From Oligoflexia bacterium (GTDB lineage: Bacteria; Bdellovibrionota; UBA1018; CAIPTA01), in the NCBI GenBank assembly GCA_023954355.1, contig JAMLID010000032.1, forward strand, positions 1-34,151: a stretch of 34,151 nucleotides of DNA, read 5' to 3'. The position numbers were made by a program, and so were the translations under genes. The notes beneath the pieces are model-generated. The model had not been told where the DNA came from, searched no databases, and was given only the letters and a program-made list of their open reading frames with translations. This document shows, piece after piece, positions 16,794 through 24,324 of this stretch (the first letter of the stretch is position 1; every line of letters starts with the position of its first letter).

Positions 16794-17594
16794 TTAAAGC
16801 TCAAAAAGATCCATACAAAGACTGAAAATTTTCTCGTCTTTTGATGGTTGAATAATCTCGGCTGTTTTTTCAAGTGATTGAATTAAAAGTTCTTTAATTC
16901 TTAATGCGTCTTTTTCTGAGAGCGTAATCACCGATGAATAATGCAGATCTTTTTCTCTCTTTTTCTCTATAGATTGCATAGCTTGTAATCTCCAATTTTG
17001 GTGATGTCTCTCGATAAATTTAGAGTTTTTTCCTAGATGCGTTCTTGATAGATCTTGAAAATATTTATTATGCTTAAAGCCTACTAAACCAAGCGACTCT
17101 AAATCTGCTAATACTTCAGTAGTTTTAGCTACTGCCAAACCAAGTTTTTCTGCTATCTTTTCTGTAGTTCTATAAGTAGGTATTGCCAATAAAGCGAATA
17201 CCGCTAGATAGTGCCAACTACTATAAAAAATAGCTTCGTCCTCTTCTGAGATTTTTTGTTTTACTTGAAATCTATTTTTTAAATCTAAGCGATTTTGTAG
17301 AACTCTCTCTAACTCAGATCGTATACGATTTTTAAGGCTATCTGTAGATGCTTTCGCGTACTGAACCAGATACCAAAAGTATAAAGCCTCTTCTTCTGTA
17401 TGAGAGAAAAAACCACTAGCAAGATCTGCTTGCTCAGAGCTAAGGTTAGCGCTACCGCTACAGACCTGACTTATATAGCCAGAACGAACTTTAATTGCTT
17501 CGGCAAAGCGACTACGTATTCCTTTTCGTTCAGAGCTTGAAAACGAATCTAATAAATATTCTCTATAATCTTGATACTCAAAAACAGGCTTCAT
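16794..17594 (-). CDS. TIGR02147-family protein, predicted DNA-binding regulator
   Basis: This 266-residue cytoplasmic protein fits TIGR02147, a family expanded in Bdellovibrio and Fibrobacter. Family marks are the opening 'FEYQDYREYLLDSF' (5-18), an N-terminal helix-turn-helix-like region with 'SGYISQVCSGSANLS' (38-52), 'EEEALYFWYLVQYAKA' (67-82), 'FYSSWHYLAVFALL' near 123, and a winged-helix-like 'IAEKLGLAVAKTTEVLADL'. It ends near 'CMDLFEL'. It is the first gene of a minus-strand run and is followed by a lipoprotein gene. There is no Shine-Dalgarno sequence. A perfect 7-3-7 palindrome lies seven bases upstream of the ATG and might be its own operator. The target is unknown. Confidence 0.88.
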   Translation of the reverse strand: MKPVFEYQDYREYLLDSFSSSERKGIRSRFAEAIKVRSGYISQVCSGSANLSSEQADLASGFFSHTEEEALYFWYLVQYAKASTDSLKNRIRSELERVLQNRLDLKNRFQVKQKISEEDEAIFYSSWHYLAVFALLAIPTYRTTEKIAEKLGLAVAKTTEVLADLESLGLVGFKHNKYFQDLSRTHLGKNSKFIERHHQNWRLQAMQSIEKKREKDLHYSSVITLSEKDALRIKELLIQSLEKTAEIIQPSKDEKIFSLCMDLFEL

Positions 17595-17601
17595 TATTTT
17601 A

Positions 17602-17618
17602 TTTTAGTAAAACTAAAA
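17602..17618. promoter_or_regulatory. Palindrome TTTTAGT-AAA-ACTAAAA upstream of the TIGR02147 gene
   Basis: Perfect 7-bp arms around AAA lie seven bases upstream of the start codon at 17594, in the region divergent from the small secreted protein gene at 17705. The position suits autoregulation or start-site control. It is AT-rich, so chance is possible. Confidence 0.4.
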
Positions 17619-17704
17619 GAAAATTGGATTTTTTTATTAAATAATCCTAGATAAAAATAATGCGTAGCACTATAAATTGACCAACAACATAAAAGGAGAT
17701 TTAA

Positions 17705-18103
17705 ATGAAAAAATCAATCATTTTAACTAGTTTAATAACTATGATGGCCGGCTCTTTTGCCCAAGCTGGCGCTTACAATATTAGCTGTATTGGTACAGGC
17801 GGTGGGTTCATTCTCGAAAAAGCCTCGCTAAAGCTTTATGGAAACCAAATAAATTATGTATCTGAAATTCCGAACTTAGACTTTGGCGACACTGAAATTA
17901 ATGATAATTCCGTTCAATTAAGTTCAACTAGCAAACGAAAAATATACAAAAATAAAACGTTTAAAGACGAATGTGGAAACCCAGGTCAAGAGATTGTTTT
18001 CGAACAAAACATTCAGATTAAAAATCTTTGGTCGGGTGAAATTCTTGAAAGAAATTTTCCTATTGTCTGCGCTTTACGATCTATTAGCGGTCACTGTTTC
18101 TAA
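17705..18103 (+). CDS. Small secreted protein, function unknown
   Basis: This 132-residue protein has a clear signal peptide, MKKSIILTSL to AQA, with cleavage after residue 22. The mature part is rich in beta-forming residues and has four Cys (28, 90, 122 and 131), which could form two disulfides in the periplasm. A strong AAGGAG ribosome binding site lies seven bases before the ATG. It is divergent from the TIGR02147 gene, 110 bases away. A 7-bp hairpin follows the stop. I recognise no family. Confidence 0.7.
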   Translation: MKKSIILTSLITMMAGSFAQAGAYNISCIGTGGGFILEKASLKLYGNQINYVSEIPNLDFGDTEINDNSVQLSSTSKRKIYKNKTFKDECGNPGQEIVFEQNIQIKNLWSGEILERNFPIVCALRSISGHCF

Positions 18104-18118
18104 AGAAAATCCCAACAT

Positions 18119-18146
18119 AGCGGCTTAGTTTTACAAGCTAGCCGCT
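18119..18146. terminator. Hairpin between convergent genes
   Basis: Perfect 7-bp GC-rich arms AGCGGCT (18119-18125) and AGCCGCT (18140-18146) lie between the small secreted protein gene and the helical-protein gene that ends at 18157. There is no clear T-run. Confidence 0.5.
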
Positions 18147-18156
18147 TATCCTCTAC

Positions 18157-18981
18157 TTACTGATTCAAGCCTCTTGTTATTCTGATATTTAAAGATTCGA
18201 TTAATAATTTTTGCTTTGCGCTTGTACTTGGCATTCTGCGAATCCAATCTTCAAATCGCGAAGCTGTTTCTGGCGAATATAAAAGTGTGGCACTTTTTGC
18301 TGCTTCTCTAGAAGCATAAATACCACCTTCAAAAATTAATCTTTCAACTGTATTCATTGCTATCTCACGAGACCTTGCATCTGTATGGCGAGAAAATTCT
18401 AGAATCGTTTTTCTAACCAAAGCCGGATCTACAAAATCAGGAGCTATTTCTGATAAAATTTCTACCGTTTTTCCATTCACTGGATAATCTCTTAAAAGAT
18501 CTAAACTCTTTATCTGTATTTGCTCATCATCTAAACGTAGTAATTTTTGACCCGTAAGAGTAACTCTTGAAATTTGCTGTTTAGAAGTCGCTTGCTTATC
18601 TAAAAACCAATCGATTTCTGTTAAAATCATATCTCTTGCGAAAATTGAACGCTCCATAGGGTCTGAATCTGGTAGCCCCTTTGGGCATACTCCATGAGAA
18701 AAGCAGGCACTACCGGCACGAATTCGATTCCAGTGCTTAGCCGCATCTTTATTATCTAATGGATTCTTTTTCTGCACCCTTGCAGTTTGTGTTTCAGAAG
18801 TAAAAAAATGAACTTCTTTGTTGTTGTCATTTGCAGCATCTCTTGTAGTCGTCTGCAAAAAAGGCAATTTTTTAGTTTTTAATTCTTCATAGTGTACTGT
18901 TGGGCTATTGTCTTTTGGCAAACTAGCAAAACCAACACCACCTACTACCAATAAAGCAAATACAGCTGTTGTTGACTTCAT
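18157..18981 (-). CDS. Secreted alpha-helical (HEAT-like) protein
   Basis: This 274-residue protein has an N-terminal signal or anchor (about 1-19, 'VFALLVVGGVGFASL'). A low-complexity region (20-75) follows, then a 'CFSHGVC' Cys pair near 94-100. The C-terminal part of about 160 residues is regularly helical, with repeats such as 'EQIQIKSLDLLRDYPVNG' and 'DARSREIAMNTVERLIFEGG', suggesting HEAT or Armadillo-type packing. Its ATG overlaps the stop of the upstream lysozyme-like gene (ATGA), so the two are translationally coupled. The pairing suggests a partner, chaperone or regulator of that enzyme (inference). I do not recognise the family. Confidence 0.65.
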   Translation of the reverse strand: MKSTTAVFALLVVGGVGFASLPKDNSPTVHYEELKTKKLPFLQTTTRDAANDNNKEVHFFTSETQTARVQKKNPLDNKDAAKHWNRIRAGSACFSHGVCPKGLPDSDPMERSIFARDMILTEIDWFLDKQATSKQQISRVTLTGQKLLRLDDEQIQIKSLDLLRDYPVNGKTVEILSEIAPDFVDPALVRKTILEFSRHTDARSREIAMNTVERLIFEGGIYASREAAKSATLLYSPETASRFEDWIRRMPSTSAKQKLLIESLNIRITRGLNQ

Positions 18982-19880
18982 AAGTCGTCTCCATAAGCTT
19001 GTGCAGTATATTGAACATTAGAATCTGTACTCGCTTCTTGGTACCAGTATTCTGTTGTATCAATCACTACACCATCAGAACCACAAGAAGAGCCTCCTTC
19101 AATCAAACAAACTACATCAACTCCAGATTTAATATTTTTGTTTGGAACCTCTTGCATCCAAGCAGTTTCTGAATATTTTTCTAAAAATCCTTTGTCATTT
19201 TTGGCCCATTTATCAGAGCTATCATTCCAACGACATCCCTTGCTTGGACCACCATTGTACATTGAATATGCAGAACGTGCTCGATCCTGAAAGTTTCCAT
19301 CAGTAACACAAGCTTGAGACGGTGCTTTTTCCCAAAATTTAAAATACATATCTAAACCATAGAGTAAATTACCAATTAGCTCCCAAGCCTTAGCGGTTTT
19401 AATCATATTACTATGCCATCTATCATCTATTTGAACTAATCCCCAGCCATGCAAACTATCACCTCGCATAAGCTTTAAATTATGATCTACTTTTGAAATA
19501 CGGTAATGACTCCAATAACTCTCTTGATGTGCCAGAGCCATCACAGCTTTTCTCCACTCGAACTTTTCCTGCTCTTGAACTTTTTCTCTTCTCTGCAGAA
19601 GATAATAATCTGCAACATCTCTAAGAAAAACGAACATCTCTCCTACATATCTTTTTCTCTCTTGATTAAGACCACTAGATCTTTCATCCATAACTAAAGG
19701 AGAATACAAAGACCAGACGCTAGATTCTTGGCCATAAGTATTTGAGTCACATCCATTAGGAGCCGAACCAAACTTCCATTCTCCGCTAACTTTATTTTCA
19801 CACTTAGTTGATGCGCCTTCAGAATTTGCACTTAAAGAACAAAGAGTAACGATCATAACGATGGGTTTCACGAGTCTCAT
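18978..19880 (-). CDS. Secreted lysozyme-like lytic transglycosylase
   Basis: This 300-residue protein with a signal peptide (about 1-23) probably cleaves peptidoglycan glycan strands. The SLT/goose-lysozyme pattern runs over about 108-215: catalytic Glu120 in 'ALAHQESYW' (115-123), 'HGWGLVQIDDRW' (144-155), and 'AYSMYNGGP' (204-212). The N- and C-terminal extensions contain Cys residues (27, 44, 191, 216, 258, 266), probably disulfide-bonded. GGAGG lies six bases before the ATG. An extended -10-type promoter candidate and a GC-rich leader precede it. It is coupled to the next gene by a 4-base overlap. Possible jobs are self wall remodelling or digestion of prey wall; the sequence does not decide between them. 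Confidence 0.78.
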   Translation of the reverse strand: MRLVKPIVMIVTLCSLSANSEGASTKCENKVSGEWKFGSAPNGCDSNTYGQESSVWSLYSPLVMDERSSGLNQERKRYVGEMFVFLRDVADYYLLQRREKVQEQEKFEWRKAVMALAHQESYWSHYRISKVDHNLKLMRGDSLHGWGLVQIDDRWHSNMIKTAKAWELIGNLLYGLDMYFKFWEKAPSQACVTDGNFQDRARSAYSMYNGGPSKGCRWNDSSDKWAKNDKGFLEKYSETAWMQEVPNKNIKSGVDVVCLIEGGSSCGSDGVVIDTTEYWYQEASTDSNVQYTAQAYGDDL

Positions 19881-19899
19881 AACGAACCTCCGAATACCA

Positions 19900-19955
19900 C
19901 AGGTGAAAGGGTGTCTCCCTCAGCAGGAGGCCCTCTCAGAAGGGACAAAGAGCGT
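19900..19955 (-). promoter_or_regulatory. GC-rich structured leader of the lysozyme-like gene
   Basis: The leader is notably GC-rich in an AT-rich region and can form short stems on the minus strand: CCCT-N6-AGGG, then CCTC-N5-GAGG. It contains CCTCC (plus strand GGAGG at 19926-19930), which could pair with the GGAGG ribosome binding site (plus strand 19887-19891). It matches no riboswitch I can name. Confidence 0.35.
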
Positions 19956-19986
19956 TATAGCACACTGCATTATAATAACAAGTCAA
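19954..19986 (-). promoter_or_regulatory. Possible extended -10 promoter of the lysozyme-like gene
   Basis: On the minus strand TGC-TATAAC (hexamer 19954-19959) forms an extended -10. TTGACT (19981-19986) lies 21 bases upstream, too far for a normal -35. Transcription would start near 19947, giving a leader of about 65 bases. Confidence 0.4.
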
Positions 19987-20064
19987 TCTTTGGCTTTTAT
20001 CATAAGTAATTGATTTTACTTGTTTTTATTCTATAAAATTGCACAAGATAAAGATGCACTCTGA

Positions 20065-20430
20065 TTATAAAATCATTACGCCAGCTTTTTCTGCTGCCTC
20101 TAAGAAATCTTGTAACTTACCAACTGCTACGGCCGAAGGCGAAGCGGGGTCATTAAACTCTAAAGCAATCTCGCCCTTCTCGGCTCGTACTACAGCGCCC
20201 TGAAAGGGAAGATAAAAAGCAGGATTCAAATAAAGCCTAGCATCCAATTGGTCACCAACTTTAATTGCATCGTCGATTTCTGACTGAAATCTGATTCCGA
20301 CTCGTGAAATATCTTTAATATAGATTCTAACCATCCCATGAACACTAGGTATGACTAAAAATAGATTAAAGCTCTCTTGAACTACAGTTCTTTTAGCTCT
20401 TCTCTGTTCTGCTCCATCATTTTTGCTCAT
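20065..20430 (-). CDS. PilZ-domain c-di-GMP-binding protein
   Basis: This 121-residue single PilZ domain keeps the c-di-GMP contacts R10-x3-R14 ('RRAKR') and D40-x-S42-x2-G45 ('DISRVG'). The body has the expected beta-barrel pattern and a C-terminal helix. Its start overlaps the end of the GYF-domain gene by 14 bases, so it is translationally coupled to that gene and probably acts with it. A DgcB-like cyclase gene lies about 3 kb away on the other strand. It may report c-di-GMP levels to the GYF membrane protein (inference). Confidence 0.88.
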   Translation of the reverse strand: MSKNDGAEQRRAKRTVVQESFNLFLVIPSVHGMVRIYIKDISRVGIRFQSEIDDAIKVGDQLDARLYLNPAFYLPFQGAVVRAEKGEIALEFNDPASPSAVAVGKLQDFLEAAEKAGVMIL

Positions 20431-22312
20431 TTGGCGCTTCTCTCTCTTGTAAGGCTTCTATTGGGCTTTTTACTAATGCCTTGGCGAACCAAGCATCTAA
20501 ATCGGCAATAGAAGTCATGAATTTTGTTTCAAGCTCATCAGGGTTTTTAGTAGGGGGTGAATTCATCGTTCTTGCTTTATGTGCTTCAAATAAATCTATA
20601 GCCGTTTGTGCTGTAAGTGATAATTGCTCATACTTATCTTGGTAAAAATTTTTCCTACTTGAATCGGCAATCACTTTGTCTACGCTCTGTTTCATATCAG
20701 AGATTAAGCCTTCAAACCTAGGAACGTTTAAGTTCCAATCAGATACCACTTTTGCTCTATCACCCGCTGCTGAGTTCTTATAGTCAGATAAACGCTTTTG
20801 AACTTCAGTAGACACCACTTTAAGAGTGTCAATATACTGCTTTAATTCTTGAATTTCTTTATCGTAGTCTTCATTTAGTTTATCTTTGTATGTTTTTAGA
20901 CGTTTTTCGTAAGCAGCCCCTTTTGATCCACCTAAAAATTTTTCAGTCTCTAATGGCTCTGCGCCATTTGCACTAACAGTAATCATATAAAAGCCTAAAG
21001 GAAGAGGCTTACCGTCATCATCTATTTTAGCAAAAGTAGCTATCTGATTTTTTTCTACATTTGCCTTCCACTCTTTATTGAAACTAGGTCGATTTACCAA
21101 TGTTCCTGGTTTACCTACAAGCTTCAGTGTAACCTCTGTATTTTGCGCAAGGTTTGATGCGACATAAAACTTAGGCGCTGTTGGGTCAGCTATTTCGGTT
21201 TCTGTACCTCTTGCTGTAGCAAAATAAAATTTCCCTCCTTGCTCGGATGGGCTTTTTACTAATTCTTTCATCAGCTCCAAGTCATCAGGAATCACGTCTA
21301 AATCAGATGGAATAGGCGATGCCAAAAACATGAAGTATCCAGCGGCTGCTCCACCCAAAACAGCAAGAGCGCCCACTACTAAACCCACTTTTTTCAGCGC
21401 ACCCCCAACAGATGCTCCAAGTCCTGCCCCTCTTTTTTTCATTGCTGGTTGAGCCGTAGCTACTTTTTTTGCAGCTGCAGGCTTTGCTGCTTTAGGTTTT
21501 CTTTTTATGAGCGTAGCTATCTTTGAAAAAATTCCTGCTTTTTTGGGAGCCAATATTCCAGGGTCTGTTGGATCATCACTACCAATTGTTGCTCCAGCAA
21601 CTAAGGGCGACAACCCCCCCCTTGCTCCCATAGTAGAGGCAGCTGTTTTAGACCCACTTTTTACTTTTCTTGACTGTGAAATTTTTGGTACGGTAGATAT
21701 GGGTTGAAAATCTGTCCAACCAGGTCTCCATAACATAGCGTCAGCTGGGATATCTCCACCTATTGCTAGCTGAACAAGTGAATTAACTGAATGTAAGCCA
21801 CTGACCACAGAACCTATTTTTAAAGTCCAAACATTATCATCGAGCGAAATTCCCTCTAGAGGGTTCGCACTAGTAGAAGCCACAGGCGCAGCTCCAGCTA
21901 AATCATTAATAGAAGAAATAGATGGTGAAGACGGCTGCTGATTTACTTCATTCAAAACAGAAGCTAATGCAGCGCCAGGATCTGTTAATTGGGTTACGTC
22001 TAAATTCTCCGCTTGTCCCATAGGCGAATCAGCACCAGGCTGTTGAGACTGAGACAACATCTCAGCAATAGATGGCCCTGAAGAAGATAGCTCTTCTGGA
22101 ACAGGAGAAGAATTATTATCTTCTCCGCTTAATGCCGCAACTAATTCAGGAACCGTACTTAACGCAACCCACTCGGGCATACCATCTTTCCAAACCAACG
22201 ACTGGTCATTAGCCGCACCTTCGACTACTTTTTGGCGTATTTCTGTAAGATCAAAAGGACCTTCATGATGGTCGGTTATATAAATAAACCAAATTTTTTC
22301 TTCACTACTCAT
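20417..22312 (-). CDS. Membrane protein with two GYF_2 domains and a periplasmic coiled coil
   Basis: The protein has 631 residues. A first GYF_2-type domain (about 5-58, with 'GPFDLTEIRQ' and 'MPEWVALSTVPEL') is followed by a Pro/Ser-rich linker. A second GYF-like domain (about 160-210, 'LWRPGWTDFQPISTVPKI') precedes an Ala/Lys-rich basic stretch (255-305). One membrane segment lies at about 309-331. The C-terminal part of about 300 residues, outside the cytoplasm, contains a long predicted coiled coil (about 465-575). GYF domains bind Pro-rich peptides. Myxococcus gliding protein GltJ (AgmX) likewise has a cytoplasmic GYF domain before a membrane segment, so a motility-complex role is possible. 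The gene is coupled to a PilZ gene. Confidence 0.75.
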   Translation of the reverse strand: MSSEEKIWFIYITDHHEGPFDLTEIRQKVVEGAANDQSLVWKDGMPEWVALSTVPELVAALSGEDNNSSPVPEELSSSGPSIAEMLSQSQQPGADSPMGQAENLDVTQLTDPGAALASVLNEVNQQPSSPSISSINDLAGAAPVASTSANPLEGISLDDNVWTLKIGSVVSGLHSVNSLVQLAIGGDIPADAMLWRPGWTDFQPISTVPKISQSRKVKSGSKTAASTMGARGGLSPLVAGATIGSDDPTDPGILAPKKAGIFSKIATLIKRKPKAAKPAAAKKVATAQPAMKKRGAGLGASVGGALKKVGLVVGALAVLGGAAAGYFMFLASPIPSDLDVIPDDLELMKELVKSPSEQGGKFYFATARGTETEIADPTAPKFYVASNLAQNTEVTLKLVGKPGTLVNRPSFNKEWKANVEKNQIATFAKIDDDGKPLPLGFYMITVSANGAEPLETEKFLGGSKGAAYEKRLKTYKDKLNEDYDKEIQELKQYIDTLKVVSTEVQKRLSDYKNSAAGDRAKVVSDWNLNVPRFEGLISDMKQSVDKVIADSSRKNFYQDKYEQLSLTAQTAIDLFEAHKARTMNSPPTKNPDELETKFMTSIADLDAWFAKALVKSPIEALQEREAPNEQK

Positions 22313-22316
22313 TCTA

Positions 22317-22346
22317 TTGACGACACCCTCAAAAACTTCCTACTAT
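22317..22346 (+). promoter_or_regulatory. Probable sigma-70 type promoter of the ureohydrolase gene
   Basis: A -35 TTGACG (22317-22322) and a -10 TACTAT (22341-22346) are separated by 18 bases. A GAGG ribosome binding site follows and the ATG lies at 22370. The region is shared with the divergent GYF-domain gene. Confidence 0.45.
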
Positions 22347-22369
22347 AAATTTACCGGATTAGAGGCAAA

Positions 22370-23332
22370 ATGAAAATCACAACATACCCAATCAGTAACT
22401 TTTACCCCAAAAATGCTCTTGATAAATCGCAAATCTGCTATCAAGTAACAGCTGTTTCCGTGAATGAGCTCACAAAATTAAAACACGGTATTGTAATATT
22501 TGGTTTGGCTGATGATAGCGGGATAAAAAATGTAGGTGGTCGTACAGGAGCAGCTCTTGGTCCCATAAAAATTCGAGAAAAACTTTATCGGTTCGCTCAT
22601 CCTAATTGCCCGGTAAAAATTTACGACCTAGGAGATCTTACACCAGAACAGAAAATTGAAGACACTCATACATTGGCTTCAGAAGTTATTTCTAAAATTC
22701 ACCAAGCAGGCCATTTCCCCTTAATTCTAGGTGGAGGGCACGACCTAGCCTATCCCGAGGCTAGATCTCTAATTTTATCTAAACCAAAACAAAAACTTAA
22801 AATTCTAAATATTGATGCTCACTTAGATTTGCGACCTACATTTGACGGAATCACTAGTGGTTCACCATGGTACTTATTATTCGAAGACAATAATCTCAAA
22901 AAATACACTTTTCAGCTTGTAGAGTTTGGCATCCAAACTCATTGTAATGCTCAATCACTCTACGACTATGCAAAAGCTAAAAAAATATCGGTCATAAAAT
23001 TAGAAGATATATATAAAAAGAAGACTCCCACCACTAAACAAGTACAAGAAATTTTAAAAAAAGAAAAAATATCTATGGTATCTATAGATATAGATTCGGT
23101 TGCATTACAATATGCTCCGGGCTGTAGCGCTGCTCAAACCTTGGGCTTTACTGCTGAAGATGTAATCCAATTTTCCTACAGCTCAGGAGCCAGTCACCAC
23201 GTACAAAGCTTTGGTATTTATGAGACATCGCCGCCATTAGATTTGAGTGGATCGACACCTCAATTAGTAGCTCACTGCATAAATCAATTCATCTACGGCT
23301 ATTCAACACGCTTTAGAAAGCGGGCAAAATAG
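22370..23332 (+). CDS. Ureohydrolase (arginase family), formimidoylglutamase-like
   Basis: This 320-residue cytoplasmic di-manganese hydrolase of the arginase/agmatinase/formimidoylglutamase family keeps all metal ligands: H124 in 'GGGHD', D149/H151/D153 in 'DAHLD', and D240/D242 in 'SIDIDSV'. The early 'GGRTGAALGPIKIRE' and the later 'YAPGCSAAQTLGF' are closest to HutG-type enzymes, which release formamide from N-formimidoyl-glutamate in histidine breakdown. No other hut gene is nearby, so the substrate is not secured. An FHA-GGDEF gene follows 37 bases later on the same strand, probably in the same transcript. Confidence 0.82.
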   Translation: MKITTYPISNFYPKNALDKSQICYQVTAVSVNELTKLKHGIVIFGLADDSGIKNVGGRTGAALGPIKIREKLYRFAHPNCPVKIYDLGDLTPEQKIEDTHTLASEVISKIHQAGHFPLILGGGHDLAYPEARSLILSKPKQKLKILNIDAHLDLRPTFDGITSGSPWYLLFEDNNLKKYTFQLVEFGIQTHCNAQSLYDYAKAKKISVIKLEDIYKKKTPTTKQVQEILKKEKISMVSIDIDSVALQYAPGCSAAQTLGFTAEDVIQFSYSSGASHHVQSFGIYETSPPLDLSGSTPQLVAHCINQFIYGYSTRFRKRAK

Positions 23333-23369
23333 ATTTTTAGACCAGGAACGTATAGAATTATAGATATCC

Positions 23370-24311
23370 ATGGGAAAGTCCAAAAACAAAAAAGTCCCCG
23401 AAGCTGATATCACGCGAGCCATAAACCCCGCGACTGATACACTTAAAATCGATCTTGAATTAGCTAAAGCTGTTGATCCAGTTCTTATTGTTATTAGAGG
23501 TGGCATTCAAGGAAAAAAATATTCTCTTAAGGGTGGCACAAAATTTATTATGGGTCGCGACAAGGTTGCAGATATCCAACTTGATGATCCGAACATAAGC
23601 CGTCAACATGCAAGGATTATTCGTGTTGGGGATTCTTTGTTTATTGAAGACCTTGGCTCTAGAAATGGAACCTATGTAAACGATACTCCTTTAGACGATA
23701 TTAAGAAGCAGCTTGAAAAAGAGGATATGATCAAACTTGGTAGTACTATTTTAAAATACTTACCAGCTGGACAACTGGAAACGCTCTACCACATTAATCT
23801 TACCAATGCTGCCTTCATGGATAAACTCACAACTCTCTACAATAGAAAGTACATAAGTGAAGTTCTTGAAGCAGAATTCAAAAGAGCAAAGGCGCTACAT
23901 TCGAACCTGTCTTTAATTATGTTTGATATCGATAACTTCAAATCCATCAACGACACCTACGGACATGATTGTGGTGACTACGTTTTAACTACCTTAGGAT
24001 CGCAAATAAAAAGTGCTGGTCTACGCGAAAGAGATCTCGCGGGTAGATACGGAGGTGAAGAGTTTATGGTAATCTTAACAAATTCTACCTCTGAACAAGC
24101 ACTAGAAGTTGCAGAGAGAATTCGCAAAAAAATTGAAGACTATCAATTTACATACGATGATCAAACAATACCTGTAACTATAAGCCTAGGTGTAAGCACC
24201 ATTTCTAAAGACTTTAACGACTCAAAAGATCTATATAAATCTGCTGACAAAGCACTTTATAAATCTAAAAAATCGGGAAAAAATAAAGTCACCCTATCCA
24301 AAGAAGAATAG
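23370..24311 (+). CDS. FHA-GGDEF diguanylate cyclase, DgcB-like
   Basis: This 313-residue cytoplasmic enzyme should make c-di-GMP from two GTP. Order: an N-terminal tail (1-36) with Thr15, Thr22 and Thr24, an FHA domain (about 38-133; G62-R63, S77-R-x-H80, N99-G-T101), a short helix, then GGDEF (about 145-310) with the active-site GGEEF at 228-232 and an intact inhibitory RxxD site (219-222). The layout matches Bdellovibrio bacteriovorus DgcB (Bd0742), which is needed for prey invasion. I recall that its FHA domain binds a phosphothreonine in its own tail. Thr15 in 'ADITRAI' is the likely counterpart here. It is downstream of a HutG-like gene and near GYF and PilZ genes. Confidence 0.9.
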   Translation: MGKSKNKKVPEADITRAINPATDTLKIDLELAKAVDPVLIVIRGGIQGKKYSLKGGTKFIMGRDKVADIQLDDPNISRQHARIIRVGDSLFIEDLGSRNGTYVNDTPLDDIKKQLEKEDMIKLGSTILKYLPAGQLETLYHINLTNAAFMDKLTTLYNRKYISEVLEAEFKRAKALHSNLSLIMFDIDNFKSINDTYGHDCGDYVLTTLGSQIKSAGLRERDLAGRYGGEEFMVILTNSTSEQALEVAERIRKKIEDYQFTYDDQTIPVTISLGVSTISKDFNDSKDLYKSADKALYKSKKSGKNKVTLSKEE

Positions 24312-24324
24312 CTTTTTAAAAAGC
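24311..24324. terminator. Palindrome holding both convergent stop codons
   Basis: GCTTTTTAAAAAGC is a perfect 14-bp palindrome. It includes the last base of the TAG of the cyclase gene and the whole stop codon of the prenyl synthase gene. It gives T-runs on both strands, but has only two G-C pairs at its base, so it is a weak bidirectional terminator at best. Confidence 0.4.

Noticed and set aside
19900..19955. Plus-strand segment resembling the end of a glycine riboswitch (CTCTCAG followed by AAGGGACA)
   Set aside because: The rest of the aptamer core is missing and no plus-strand gene follows; the segment fits better as the minus-strand leader of the lysozyme-like gene.
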